Positions 47,601 to 54,384 of a stretch of DNA of 59,853 bases are shown here, one piece after another. Position 1 is the first letter of the stretch, and each line of letters starts with the position of its first letter. This stretch comes from a virus, in the IMG/VR virus record IMGVR_UViG_3300013285_000017, positions 1 to 59,853 of that record; one strand, written 5' to 3'. The notes under the pieces are model-generated. The model was not told the DNA's origin. It saw only the letters and a list, made by a program, of their open reading frames with translations, and made no database searches. The translations under genes were made by a program, and so were the position numbers.

Positions 47601-47723
47601 CCCGAGGACACACATATAAGTTTGTCCGCCATAGCGTAACACGTCGTCTTTTACATAGGTAGTGGATGCGCTCCAGTTACCCTGCCATACGAACTTAATT
47701 CTACCTAGTTTAAATTCAGCCAT
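35604..47723 (-). CDS. Giant fibre-like structural protein (4,039 residues)
   Basis: A 12.1-kb gene, very large for a tailed phage. GGAG and a late-promoter-like element precede the ATG. Order of parts: seven N-terminal modules W...Y...D[IV]V-x-YGG-x2-Y-x-C...HTS resembling CBM5/12 sugar-binding modules, and one more near 45.6 kb; a beta-helix region with ILPIVVPANTAISGDELRG, ENMFLLRNGTG and NGNSSYGTYGTLAEGGD; a propeller-like run of WxxIAYGxGxWVAIA blades; and a conserved end (STDQDGNFQVG...VVPTQKAIKSYISSQ). The paralogue at 47778-53660 has the same core. Here the core is interrupted by large inserts near 36.8-39.5, 41.8-44.1 and 44.2-45.3 kb. Probably a side or long tail fibre. No catalytic site is recognised. 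Confidence 0.85.
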   Translation of the reverse strand: MAEFKLGRIKFVWQGNWSASTTYVKDDVLRYGGQTYMCVLGHTATSNFYTDLSSGNWQLVSDGSTWTSAWAISTYYKLRDVISYGGRLYICNTPHTSAATTLLGLENDQSKWDLYASSFNWVSAGWSVSTKYKVNDIVNYGANSYICNTAHTSASTTALGLENDISNWDIWVKGLAWTGNWSTSYRYRINDIVLYGGISYVCNAGHTSAATASLGLENDQSKWDFLHKGITYLGTWSGSTVRYKINDVVKYGADLWICTTQHTSSAAFATANWAVWIAGLQFYNSWSSGTTYQNGDIVTYGGYQYVSNTVNTASTPSPTSSDWSIFTTGFTLLGDWVGATSYQTGNVVRLGGYTYVATLDNSIQTVTATATTNTTASNTATFVSGTTMTAAGTQTGTFSAGMTLSGGSIAANTTIVTVNTATMATASITGQTLNIAGVITGTISIGMVVTGTNISAGTYITAGSGTSWAVNQTQSGVSSVTITGKSFTISSSQAVSSTTVTGSINAITVGSTANLLPNLPLVFTGTTFGNIVATTQTYYVSTIISATQFTVSTTLGGAPFVVTTASGSMTGTTNPSPPFTGYWSRLNSGIRWNPTTQTFSALSGTNVVGSGTGATFNVIVSNTTYAVTVAAGGTGYANTNTIKILGTALGGISPANDLLITVSNASSGIIQSGGITSVGYAVSWATATAYVAGDTVNFGSNSYICVAAHTSAPGSRPDTDTSGIYWNVLAVGSITNVLTSQGDTIYYGGAGPTRLPIGTDGQVLRASTVAGALTPQWAYFGVINNVVYVAPSGTDTLGNGQGQTLDKPWQTVRYAALQVENGYLNTSAQLLLAKNKQFMMKEVTNFITYNYTVSITATTGGSPGTGTNSTFTCNSTAYLSLYMPITFTVTAGGVTAGVTYYVSNIVSATNFSVSTAYGGTTQALSATSTANTASPVYNSTNFERDVGLLVDAAVFDIGHGGNQKNTDAAKSYFNSTGNPITTTVGYQVSQSVTAYNYLKNSLFASVLGNTAPSSNYQTLNSISSGNQAKQIIDSSLTAETGSLAGVQANLSIVTNALQAGSGKILSGVLIAGAAGQLTVPSGTYTVGSSILVTGTNSGTGTITSNTIYYIMVGGTAVSTIQVTNSYANATSNPTVAGTVTATGTTTGLTFTLFPGVTVSAAQLPQTTIMAKTGNYSEILPIVVPANTAISGDELRGTVIQPMAAIPLLVNDKPKSVTALLRTKALLSNLVANTSITPTSGNTASQITSLPAGDAGSTAAANSVINSTTLMSNIFTNGTAVVPAYSFTNPTGYNTSFLVGCGDAKAQIVQNYNYIKAQVTQYIFNNYLSVYNAMDVANAQNNVVIILDALLHDMTYGGNTQVNIAGSAYYSYGVLTIAATEKTAVIAAYGQLKTIIGQVATGTLVTSQTATNASITGYIVGTALNVSSTVSGTIQVGQVITGVGITANTIVTAYNSVNSNWTVSISQTVGSVGSPIAIAGAYPTQVTTGTAGSSIAGVFAQARVQTVTDWISNAAASTNVVVTTGSTISTTTLTVGTLVSGTIAVGQLVTGTGVAAGTYIVANLAGSGNGSTWTVSVSQTVASSAIGTLTTFTPADAGTVALSSSSLQTAFNALLNKKAEIQSDTTVWVQKYFQALNFNIATCSRDAGYIVDALAYDLVLGTNFNSITVGKSYLRATTSAQVVLLNQTQAELGAIGFIGYKAKLIAASGSAAQASVMIDDIVSTIYGQVTTTATAFNFSGNVITLASTVGVYINMPVVFTSGSQGGTQQNQTYWVLSVNNLTNQITITATYASGSAFTLTTAASTSVAVTIGANVQTHGTLTYNNTLTTINGAEIIRANINFLSYENAAYVNASYGGTVSGTNSTGYLITTTGNHNLTVGDPVVFTGTVGASNIVAGSIYYVLAAGFTATSFAVTATQFSLTPAQLATATLGSLTVKYYYDLNKCVRDTTSYLNAIIYDLNFPGNYKSLRSAQLYNNAVGGSVKENMFLLRNGTGLRNMTMIGLTGTLSAANAYGTKRPTAGSYSSLDPGFGPNDSNAWIYVKSPYTQNCSLFGYGCVGMKIDGALHAGGNRSIVANDYTTILSDGIGVWCTGSSSLTELVSVFCYYSYAGYLAELGGRMRATNGNSSYGTYGTLAEGGDTYEVAVTAAINNRSGQATVSNVFTDSTNAIYRMEFSNAGSGYNTATWSIGGTGYNATVVANEFRDNAVFETRPLTGGANYVTQSNVAQAGTLYQINLAATDSAISAAYVGMRILLTGGTGNGQAGYIVNYNSGTKLANVAKESFTTIVVNSCTTSVFTTTTNTITLYANMPIYFSGASTFGGNNITPLTTVYYVIGASLSLTGNGTTFSVASASGSSSPVVLTSGSGTMTINAAGWDHVVPGTTNATNLDLTTTYIIEPRVVASAPGFVPSIGTQVLNSAGWADVAYGDTTVTYNSVSGTIGLGTGTLSSGSGATFSIVRTGVAYAITITTGGTLYTIGNIITIPGTSLGGVTPANTLVVTITNVNTGTGAITNFTYTGVGSGGYYVAITSNGNATQYSSDGTSWTTGGTLSSSTTWTAIAYGAGVWVAIAKGGTLSNYATTPLTWQASSAMPATANWSAIAYGNGRFMAVASGSANAAYSTVGQNWTNTNALPSGANWSGVAYGGTIWVAISGGIAGSTAAASSADGTTWTARTLPSSQNWTSVTYGKNIFVAVAASTTATAYSIDGITWKSSGAGMGVNLPWSRVKYGQGLFLAAPASQNQNVTATTSITATFAGYISAVTGTSGTTGTVLTVTGSVVGTIALGMNLSGGGTQNGTYISSLGTGTGGVGTYNVSITNNVGTTGSPQAFVGVNNLITVSSTTGVVAGETFIPTAVTQTPTATATTNATATGSASTIATSVLTVGGTISGTWAVGMVVTGSASIPAGTYITSLGTGTGGAGTYNLSTTPGTVASFAATGTLNSITLSSVAGLVPGESFVTTSTQTASTVVSTAAGTSITLANSSTFDVGEPVVFTAATFNPVLLAAATGTNLLTVSSTSNLVVNQSIVFTAVTQTTTATATTSAIATMTGSTIGATGILTVGTLTAGSISIGMVLTGGSIGGSVYITGNLLGSGSGSTWQTNTTTVQTSTTITGTLSSVTVGSTAGMVVGETYTSTAVTASTTATQTTTTSAIMANSSITSGILTVGTVSSGIVVIGMALSGSGVTAGTYIVANISGNGTSAGSQWAVSSSQTTNVSTTTITGTSYIVTVASNSNMVVGQSFATGASGAFGNLANSATYYILTINSTFITISATPGGAPFVLINASGTVAITAGAALGGLVSGSTYYILTIPTSSTITLGANYGSNPLSLINGVGNWNVTAGQTFSSVTAGTTYYITQVNSGSNTIQISATVGGSTLNLTTAAAGAWTSVAGGVLGGIVSGTQTYYVLTNNTGTGVITVATSYGGSAVTWALGAGAWAAGAGVSLGGPVATTGQVTAVGVNNGVITTTQTVSALGISVGSMIYFTNGSGTVFGGPTANTIYYVNSASTNSVTVATYSGGAGTGTAFTSWAGGTGTMNINVVSSGLITGVPYYILTVGSNYVTVGSTFGTAPVPITTSTGDSWSTACGTFFGNLVSTSTYYVQQVFSGTNQLQVSQTSTGSSFTLVSGAGGWTSTAGAATQVSASNDGINWVVQNLTSVASWPAIAFGNPSSVPLWVACSLNTTIFNKIVTGATATLRCKVSAGAISEYRLIEPGSGYSSAPLLTITDPNQTSPATQSTRVGVGAIANPMWTNRGLQYATGTATVSGNGYADSYQTTSYINISGLYVTPTAGANIQIAGNGSFYKLVQVTNLLGTGPGLAPYTAVFQISPSFTSANAPVHGSAMTLKLKYSQVRLTGHDFLSIGTGNQTTTNYPGTPLQAANPTLQTVGNGGGRVFYTSTDQDGNFQVGTLFSVQQATGVASINADAFNLAGLNSLTLGSISLGSSNATITQFSTDPYFTANSDNVVPTQKAIKSYISSQIGGGSSALNVNTLTAGVIYIAGNTISTSTQVQILIPATMNFTGAGAGINGIPLAMNFLLLN
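36830..39510 (-). repeat. Module array inserted within the propeller-like domain
   Basis: Between the blade ending WSRVKYGQGLFLAAP and the blade starting SASNDGINW lie about 890 residues of short repeats: G-x-GMxxxG...aGTYI units with GSG...W, and YYI-x-T/V...FxxSxxxGG units. In the 1,960-residue paralogue these blades are adjacent. Bounds are approximate. Confidence 0.75.
46630..47715 (-). repeat. Seven CBM5/12-like modules, N-terminus of the 4,039-residue protein
   Basis: Seven copies of about 45-55 residues with W-x-[SGT]...Y-[KRQ]...D-[IV]-[VI]-x-[YL]-G-[GA]-x2-[YW], the first five also with C-x3-H-T. Several end with LGLEND[QI]SxWD. The spacing resembles chitin/cellulose-binding modules. 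Confidence 0.8.
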
Positions 47724-47749
47724 TCAATGCTCCAATTCTCATTATGTTG

Positions 47750-47756
47750 TATTTAT
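47750..47756 (-). promoter_or_regulatory. Late-promoter-like -10 element for the 4,039-residue gene
   Basis: Minus-strand ACATAAATACAAC, 27 bases before the ATG at 47723, followed by GGAG. It lies in the 54-base gap between the two giant genes. Confidence 0.55.
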
Positions 47757-47777
47757 GTTTTCTTAAAATCTTGTACT

Positions 47778-50700
47778 TTAGTTATTAGCACCAAAACTGT
47801 TGGCAAACAACGAATGTGCCAACATCATACCGTTGATACCTGCGTTTGGTCCTTTGATATTCACCGTGGCTTTCATCAAAATCTGTTGCCCAACACTTGA
47901 ATATATTTTCTGCGATCCGCCAAGTCCTACCGTACCTGCAATAACTGCACCTGTTTGTGCATTTGATCCGCCACCGGCAATGTTTCGTGCTAGGTATGCT
48001 TTAACAGCTTTTTGTGTCGGAACTACTGTGTCACTATTTGCAACAAAATATGTATCCGTTGAAAAACTATTAATTGTCACAGAGTTTGCACCTGCACTTA
48101 ACCCGCCAATGACTAATTTTGTCAGTCCAGCTAGACTAAATTGATTAGCTGAAATTGTTACAATACCGCTGGCCTGTTGTACTGCAAACAGATTACCGAC
48201 TTTAAAGTTGCCGTCCTGGTCTGTTGATGTTTGGAATACTCGACCACTATTGTTTTCAGCAATTTGTTTATAACTGGCCGCGTTCAATGGGTCAACATTT
48301 GGATAGTTTGTCTGTGCTTTATTACCAGTACCGATGTACAAGAAATCGTGCCCCGTAATTCTACACTGGCTATATTTTAATCGAATACTAATAGTTGTCC
48401 CGTGGACTGGTGCTAGACTAATTGTTAATGCGGCTGCAATTTGGAAAAGATAGTTTCCACTACCTAACGGAGTTATAACTACGACTCGGTATAAATTATT
48501 ATTTCCGCTGATAGTCATGGCCGCTCCCGGAGTTGGGGATTGTGACAACCCACTGACATATAGATACTGACTAGATTGCAATTGGTCAGCATAGCCGTCA
48601 CCATTGACTGCAACTGTCGTAGTTGATGTTTGATAACCATTACCTCGGTTGAGGAATGTAGGATTACCTAATACTCTTGTGGCTGTGCGGCATGCAGTTG
48701 TCACGGCTAGTGTTGCATTAGGATCATATATAGTAACTGTTGGAGTAGTGGCATAGCCGCCTCCTGGCTCATATATCTTTACCATACTGACTTTGCTATT
48801 AGCTACAATCACTCGTCCAATAGCAGTTGGTCCGGTAAGTACACTGGCAGCAGTGTTTGACGCTGTACCGGCAATTGCCGTCCAAATTGGTGTAACTGCT
48901 CCGGCTATGCTTGTAGGATTTCCAAATGCTACAGCTGACCAAGGAGCACTTGTTGGCATTATCTGCGGGGTCCAATATAATCCATCTTGACTAGTGGCCG
49001 CGGTGCTGGTATTGGCCGCAACTGCAAAAAATAAACCTTGCCCATATGTCACGCCTGTCCATGTCTGCGTACTAGGTAGAGCGTTTATTGTCCAAGTAAT
49101 ACCATCAAAGGAATATACCGATTGATTTGTTTGGTCAATCGCTACAAATCTACCGTTACCCCATGTTACTGATATCCATGTACTGCTAGCTGGCAATGTA
49201 CAAGGTGTCCATAGACTGCCGTTGTTAGTAGAATAAGCGGCATCGACTGTTCCACTAGCTACAGCAACCCATGTACCAATAGATCCATATGCTATACTAG
49301 ACCAGTTTCTTGAAGTCGGTAATGATCCGCCGTTAGCCCATGAAGTTCCACTAGTTGATGTAGCCGAATATGTGCTACCGTATGCAATCGCTACGAATGT
49401 CCCGTTACCAAATGCACAACTTGACCAGTTGGCTGCAACCGGCAGTGTGCCACCTGCACTCCATGATGCACCAGTATTTGATATACTTGTTAAATTACTT
49501 GAAGATGCGCCGCCTGCGACTGCTACAAAAAATCCTTGCCCAAATGCTAACGAAGTCCACGCTGTGCCGGCTGCCAGTGCTGTGGGATTCACAGTTGCTG
49601 CCAGCCAATTTTTACCGTCTGTAGATGTTGCCACACTACTCACTTGATCAATTGCAACAAATGTTCCTAATGCATAAATCATTGCGGCCCAAGTACTAGT
49701 TGATGGCAGTACTTGTAGTGTTCCTGCAAATCCGGGTGATGAAAAACTTACTTTTGGTTCAATGGAATATACTGTGGTTGTATCAAGAGCCGGTGCAATA
49801 GGTTGCCCAGGCAGGATATTGTCAAAACCTACAGCTCCAATGTACGAGTTACCATTGGCGGTATATACCGGAACTGGAACTCCTGCATATGTCCATGTGC
49901 CAGTTACTGAAGTTAGTGTGGCTTGACTTAAAGTAACAGTACTGATGCCGGTTCCTAATACTGTAGTGCCAGCTTGTATTCCTGGGCCAGTCACAGCACC
50001 TCCTACAATGATACCAACTGTACTGGCGATACCGCTGATGGTCTGTGTACCGTTACTTGTTCCAGTAAATGTTCCCGGAGCGGTTGCAGATAATGTAATT
50101 TGATTTGAAACTGTATTATTAGTTAGGACCCAATAAGGTGTTCCCCAGCCAAGTGTTCCAATTACTCCCTGAGCAGTCGCTAACATGTTAGCAGTACCAG
50201 CATAAGTAGAGATATATAAAATAGTACCAGTACCACCTAAAGTAGTAGGTAATGCTGTTGAAATCTGAATTTTAGATCCATTGATTGCATAAACAAAATA
50301 GCTAGTTCCGGGACTTACTCCGCCAAAGATAGTATTAAATGTCGGATTAACTGCAAATGTAATGTTTTCTCCTACAAATATTCCCGATACACTTGCTAGT
50401 GTAAGACTATTGTCAACACTGCTTGATGCAGTTACTGATGTAGTTTGTGTACTAGGGCCAAACATAATGGCCTGTCCTACTTGTAAAGTGCTAGTAGATA
50501 AACATGTTACTGAATTGTTTGCATTACTTGTAGCGGTAACTGTTACTTGCGGAAAACTTTCTCTACTAATATATGCGGCTTTTGTACTACTGTTATAGTA
50601 TTGTATATAGCCGTACTGCCCAACTCCTGTACCTGAAGTAATAATTAATCGCATACCAAAATATGTGGAAACAAGGTTCTGGTCGTTTGATGCTAATGTA

Positions 50701-53660
50701 ACGTAAGTATTGGTGCCTCCGCCGGCTTGATTACCTGCTGTTAAGTAGCCGGCACCACCAGCTGTTATATCAGTGGGCCCAATAATTCTAGCTTCAAAGA
50801 TGCCGCCATCTCTAAACTCATCGGCAACTGCAACTGCACCTGTACCAGCACCACTAAATGTATAGGTTGCTGTTGAATAATTTTGTCCGGCATTAGAGAA
50901 TTCTAATCTAAGAATTTTGTTATTTGCTTGGCCGGCAAAGGCTGCTTGAATTTGTGCTTGTTGGCTACGATTATTAACTGTTGCGGCAAGCGGGACTTCG
51001 GTAGTGTCATATCCTTCAGCAACTGTTCCATATGTACCATACGAACTATTACCGTTGGTAGCACGAATTCTTCCACCGGCCTCTGCTAGATATCCAATAT
51101 GTCCATAATAGTTAAACACTGATACTAGTTCTGTTAGTGCGCTAGGGCCTGTACACCATGCGCCAATTCCATCGCTAATAACTGTGGTAAAATCGTTAGC
51201 CACGATTGATCGATTGCCACCGTTATGCAGTGTACCGTCAATCTTTACACCGGTACATCCGGTACCAAACATCGTAACGTTTTGCGCATAAGGAGATTTG
51301 CTGGTAATTTGTACACTAGTATCATTTGGTCCGGATCCGGGATCTAAACTAACAAATGCTCCGCCAGTTGGACGTGAAGTGAGATATTGATTAATTGGTG
51401 TAAGGCCGCCAGTCAATCCTTGTAAGGTCATATTTCTAATGCCTGTGCCGTTACGACAAAGGAACATATTAGATCCTTCGTAGCCGGCTGCTGGTTGCAC
51501 CACTGTACCGCGTAGTTCATCGCCGCATAGCGCAACACCTGCTGGAATACTGATTGGAAGGATTTCTGTGTAGGTTCCAGTCTTAATAAAAATTGTAGCA
51601 GGGCCGATAACGTTTGCACAAGCATAACGGATGCTAGCCCAAGGTGTATCTACAGTTGTTCCACGAGTAGGTAAATCAATTCCACTCATAGCAACATAAT
51701 ATACAGCACCAATAATACCAAAATTATTCCAAGCCGGGGCAATATTTGTGTTATCAACTACACCATTGGTAACTGTCGCAGTTGCACGAAGTAGTTGTCC
51801 TTGTGTACCTATTGGTATCGCTTTATTAGCAGTACCGTAAGTTGGTATATCGCCATAAGTCTGGATAGCTACCCATTGGTCTCCAGCGGCGTATCTGTTC
51901 CAATAGATTGATGCATTTTGTATAGACCCGCCTGTGGTAAATCCTGTAGCTAATGTTGCAAAACTAGCTGTAGTATTAGTACAGGTTATTACTGTATATG
52001 TTCCGTTGTAAGCTGTTGGGGTTGTGTTTGATACAATGATTAAATTTCCTGGAGTATACGGGCTATTAGCTTGTGTAGGGAAGGTAACTGTTCCCACACC
52101 CACAACCGTTGGAGTAGCTGTAAATGTTGTTCCGGATAACGTCAATGTTCCAAAATTAATGTAATTAGTACCAAGTGCTCCAAGGTAAGTTGCCGCTAGT
52201 GCAATAGTTGTACCATTAATAATATTACCAATATAATAAGTACCGGCTGTTAATGCTCCTGTACCTGCTACTACAAAAGTTTCACCTATGTGTAGTCCTG
52301 TTGATGAACTAACTGTAACATTTACTCCACTGGTTGCAGTGATACTTCCTGTGCGAGTTGTTAATGCTCCAGTACCCGAAGCACCGGTGATCATCAACGA
52401 CGTAAATGTATTATCGATTAACGGTGTATTACTTGTAGTTGCATTATGTAATTGTTTGCAAACATATGCTGTGCCATTGTAAGTAACAATGTCGCCTGGA
52501 GCATATGCTGTGGTCAATGCCCAGGTATTTCTCCACTGTACACCAGGAATTAATAATTGCCATGCAGTTGTATCTGTAGGATCATTGCCGTTATTATCTG
52601 CAATTGCAACATATAATTGACCGTCACGTCGTACAAGCTCACCTACTTTATATCCCGGCGTTGGGCTTGCTACATAATCACCTCTAATACTATAACTCTT
52701 AGATAACAGAGTCCAATCGGTTGCATCAGTTGACGGAATGTTACCTTGATTATTTGTAGTTGCGCTTACATACTGATATCCGCCGTACACTACAACATCG
52801 CCAACTACATATGATGCACTAACACTCCAAGTACTAGAAAATTCTAAACCAGGAACATATATTGAAAAATTTGTTGTGCTAAAAGTAGTAGTTGAAGTAT
52901 GAGGAATGTTACAAAACCAAAGATCTGCACCGTACTTGACTATGTCGTTAAGTTTGTAACGAGTCACTGATGCCCAGCTAGTTTTAAAATCTATACCACT
53001 ATGTACTATAGTCCACTTGCTTTGATCAACTTCTAATCCAGACGATACAGATACATTGCTAGTGTGTCCAGTGACACACTTGTACACTATGCCGCCGTAA
53101 CGGACTACATCACCTACTTTATATTGAACGCTGGTTGACCAATCTGTTTTCCAATCTGAACCGTAGCTGACCACAGCCCAGTTTGATTGATTTGCTTCTA
53201 GCGTAGCGCCTGTTTGGTGTCCGGTAAGGCAACGATATAACGTTGAGCCGTAGCGAACAATGTCGCCCTTTTTAAATCTAGTACTGGCTGTCCAATTTTT
53301 AGACCATTCATCAGCTAGAGCGTATATAATCCAGTTTGCTTGATTTGCTTCAAGTCCTAGTAGTACTGTTGCCGCAGAAGTGTGCCCAGCGGTACAAATA
53401 TAAATTACACCACCGTAGGTAACATAATCGCCAATGTTGTATAGGGTACCTACAGCCCAAACACCTTTCCATGTGTATCCATCAAACCATAAAGTCCAGT
53501 TGGCCGAATCTGTATAAAAATTTGCGCTGGCAGTGTTAGCCGATGTACACACATAGGATTTTCCACCGTAGTTTATTACATCGTCTTTAGCATACACTGT
53601 GCTGGTTGTCCAAACACCACGCCATGTAAATCGTATTCTACTTATTTTAAAATCAGCCAT
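47778..53660 (-). CDS. Giant fibre-like structural protein (1,960 residues), compact paralogue
   Basis: Same domain order as the 4,039-residue protein: eight CBM5/12-like modules, a short beta region, a beta-helix domain, a propeller-like domain of about seven blades, and a conserved C-terminus. The beta-helix runs from PWASIRYA through GTYTEILPISIPAGV, GDELRGTVVQP, NMFLCRNGTGIRNMTL and NGNSSYGTYGTVAEGYD without interruption. The blades (W-x2-[IV]-x-[YF]-G-x-G-x-[FW]-[FV]-[AV]) are also continuous. The C-terminus carries STDQDGNFKVG, VVPTQKAVKAYLARN and NIKGPNAGINGMMLAHS. GAGGTAAG precedes the ATG. It probably forms a trimeric fibre or a collar/baseplate appendage that binds polysaccharide. 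The sugar-binding role is inferred only from the N-terminal modules. Confidence 0.85.
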   Translation of the reverse strand: MADFKISRIRFTWRGVWTTSTVYAKDDVINYGGKSYVCTSANTASANFYTDSANWTLWFDGYTWKGVWAVGTLYNIGDYVTYGGVIYICTAGHTSAATVLLGLEANQANWIIYALADEWSKNWTASTRFKKGDIVRYGSTLYRCLTGHQTGATLEANQSNWAVVSYGSDWKTDWSTSVQYKVGDVVRYGGIVYKCVTGHTSNVSVSSGLEVDQSKWTIVHSGIDFKTSWASVTRYKLNDIVKYGADLWFCNIPHTSTTTFSTTNFSIYVPGLEFSSTWSVSASYVVGDVVVYGGYQYVSATTNNQGNIPSTDATDWTLLSKSYSIRGDYVASPTPGYKVGELVRRDGQLYVAIADNNGNDPTDTTAWQLLIPGVQWRNTWALTTAYAPGDIVTYNGTAYVCKQLHNATTSNTPLIDNTFTSLMITGASGTGALTTRTGSITATSGVNVTVSSSTGLHIGETFVVAGTGALTAGTYYIGNIINGTTIALAATYLGALGTNYINFGTLTLSGTTFTATPTVVGVGTVTFPTQANSPYTPGNLIIVSNTTPTAYNGTYTVITCTNTTASFATLATGFTTGGSIQNASIYWNRYAAGDQWVAIQTYGDIPTYGTANKAIPIGTQGQLLRATATVTNGVVDNTNIAPAWNNFGIIGAVYYVAMSGIDLPTRGTTVDTPWASIRYACANVIGPATIFIKTGTYTEILPISIPAGVALCGDELRGTVVQPAAGYEGSNMFLCRNGTGIRNMTLQGLTGGLTPINQYLTSRPTGGAFVSLDPGSGPNDTSVQITSKSPYAQNVTMFGTGCTGVKIDGTLHNGGNRSIVANDFTTVISDGIGAWCTGPSALTELVSVFNYYGHIGYLAEAGGRIRATNGNSSYGTYGTVAEGYDTTEVPLAATVNNRSQQAQIQAAFAGQANNKILRLEFSNAGQNYSTATYTFSGAGTGAVAVADEFRDGGIFEARIIGPTDITAGGAGYLTAGNQAGGGTNTYVTLASNDQNLVSTYFGMRLIITSGTGVGQYGYIQYYNSSTKAAYISRESFPQVTVTATSNANNSVTCLSTSTLQVGQAIMFGPSTQTTSVTASSSVDNSLTLASVSGIFVGENITFAVNPTFNTIFGGVSPGTSYFVYAINGSKIQISTALPTTLGGTGTILYISTYAGTANMLATAQGVIGTLGWGTPYWVLTNNTVSNQITLSATAPGTFTGTSNGTQTISGIASTVGIIVGGAVTGPGIQAGTTVLGTGISTVTLSQATLTSVTGTWTYAGVPVPVYTANGNSYIGAVGFDNILPGQPIAPALDTTTVYSIEPKVSFSSPGFAGTLQVLPSTSTWAAMIYALGTFVAIDQVSSVATSTDGKNWLAATVNPTALAAGTAWTSLAFGQGFFVAVAGGASSSNLTSISNTGASWSAGGTLPVAANWSSCAFGNGTFVAIAYGSTYSATSTSGTSWANGGSLPTSRNWSSIAYGSIGTWVAVASGTVDAAYSTNNGSLWTPCTLPASSTWISVTWGNGRFVAIDQTNQSVYSFDGITWTINALPSTQTWTGVTYGQGLFFAVAANTSTAATSQDGLYWTPQIMPTSAPWSAVAFGNPTSIAGAVTPIWTAIAGTASNTAASVLTGPTAIGRVIVANSKVSMVKIYEPGGGYATTPTVTIYDPNATLAVTTACRTATRVLGNPTFLNRGNGYQTSTTTVAVNGDGYADQLQSSQYLYVSGLSQSPTPGAAMTISGNNNLYRVVVITPLGSGNYLFQIAAALTISLAPVHGTTISIRLKYSQCRITGHDFLYIGTGNKAQTNYPNVDPLNAASYKQIAENNSGRVFQTSTDQDGNFKVGNLFAVQQASGIVTISANQFSLAGLTKLVIGGLSAGANSVTINSFSTDTYFVANSDTVVPTQKAVKAYLARNIAGGGSNAQTGAVIAGTVGLGGSQKIYSSVGQQILMKATVNIKGPNAGINGMMLAHSLFANSFGANN
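52435..53650 (-). repeat. Eight CBM5/12-like modules, N-terminus of the 1,960-residue protein
   Basis: Eight units with the same W...Y...GD-x-V-x-YGG-x2-Y-x-C pattern as in the larger paralogue. Units 2 to 5 keep the aromatic residues and the Cys. Units 6 to 8 drift in the Cys/HTS part. Confidence 0.8.
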
Positions 53661-53679
53661 TTCTTACCTCAATATTTGT

Positions 53680-54039
53680 TTATACACCAGTAGGGTATGC
53701 GTACTTACTACCAATTCTAGCAACAAGATTACCTTGGCTATCAATATAATAATAAATGCTACGATCATCCCATCGTAATTGTTCGTACTTTAAATTTGCG
53801 TATGTTAAATTATGATTAACATCTCTACCTTCTAAAAAATCTACGCCGGGTTGAAAGTCAGGGTAATTGTCGCTGGCTCCACCGTTGTTGTTAATAGTTA
53901 TACTGTCAGTTCTACTTAATTGATTAACACGAGCAAAATATAAATCGCCAGCATCAGTTCTACGTAATGCGTACATGTATCTAGGTTGATCACCTAACAG
54001 TTCTTCTTGTGATCTACCAAAAAAGTAATTATCAGCCAT
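53680..54039 (-). CDS. Small conserved virion protein
   Basis: 119 residues. It starts MADNYFFGRSQEELLGDQP, followed by YALRRTDAGDLYFARVNQL, DFQPGVDFLEGRD, and LKYEQLRWDDRSIYYYIDSQGNLVARI with a YAYPTGV end. This small protein type is common beside fibre genes in marine T4-like phages, but I know no function for it. It is acidic, aromatic-rich and lacks Cys. AAGGA precedes the ATG. It lies between the 1,960-residue protein and a beta-sandwich protein, spaced by 11-20 bases, so it belongs to the same late transcript. A connector or fibre-mount subunit is plausible. Confidence 0.7.
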   Translation of the reverse strand: MADNYFFGRSQEELLGDQPRYMYALRRTDAGDLYFARVNQLSRTDSITINNNGGASDNYPDFQPGVDFLEGRDVNHNLTYANLKYEQLRWDDRSIYYYIDSQGNLVARIGSKYAYPTGV

Positions 54040-54050
54040 AATATTTGTCC

Positions 54051-54380
54051 TTATACAATTTCAGCGTAGCTTATAGTTGCGTCAATGCTAGTAGCAGTGT
54101 CGCTGGTTAAACTCATACTGCAACTACCAGCTAGAATCAATTTCTCCCCGTTGGTAATAACTTTGGCGCTGGTATACGGAGGAATAATCAGCGAGTTTAT
54201 GTAGTTCACCGTTAGAGGTGTAGTATCAGTAATCGTCAGCGTACAACTTACATCATCATCTGTTGTGTTGGACAAATTTATTCCAATAATAGTATATGTA
54301 CTAGAATTAGGTGTAGTCAATAGTGCTGTAGGTGTGGTACCTAAATCTTTTTTTACAGTTGTTCTAAAATATGTTGTCAT
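54051..54380 (-). CDS. Small beta-sandwich virion protein (paralogue group)
   Basis: 109 residues. Strand order resembles the proteins at 35270-35590 and 58179-58487: ALLTTPNSSTYTIIGINLSN, then a CTLTITD strand, INSLIIPPYTSAKVI, EKLILAGSCSMSLTS and a last strand DATISYAEIV. The ribosome site is weak (GGAT). It starts four bases after the stop of the 505-residue fibre, suggesting coupling. Three such proteins, each beside a large fibre gene, suggest they mount or cap the fibres. Function is not established. Confidence 0.68.
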   Translation of the reverse strand: MTTYFRTTVKKDLGTTPTALLTTPNSSTYTIIGINLSNTTDDDVSCTLTITDTTPLTVNYINSLIIPPYTSAKVITNGEKLILAGSCSMSLTSDTATSIDATISYAEIV

Positions 54381-54384
54381 GCTT

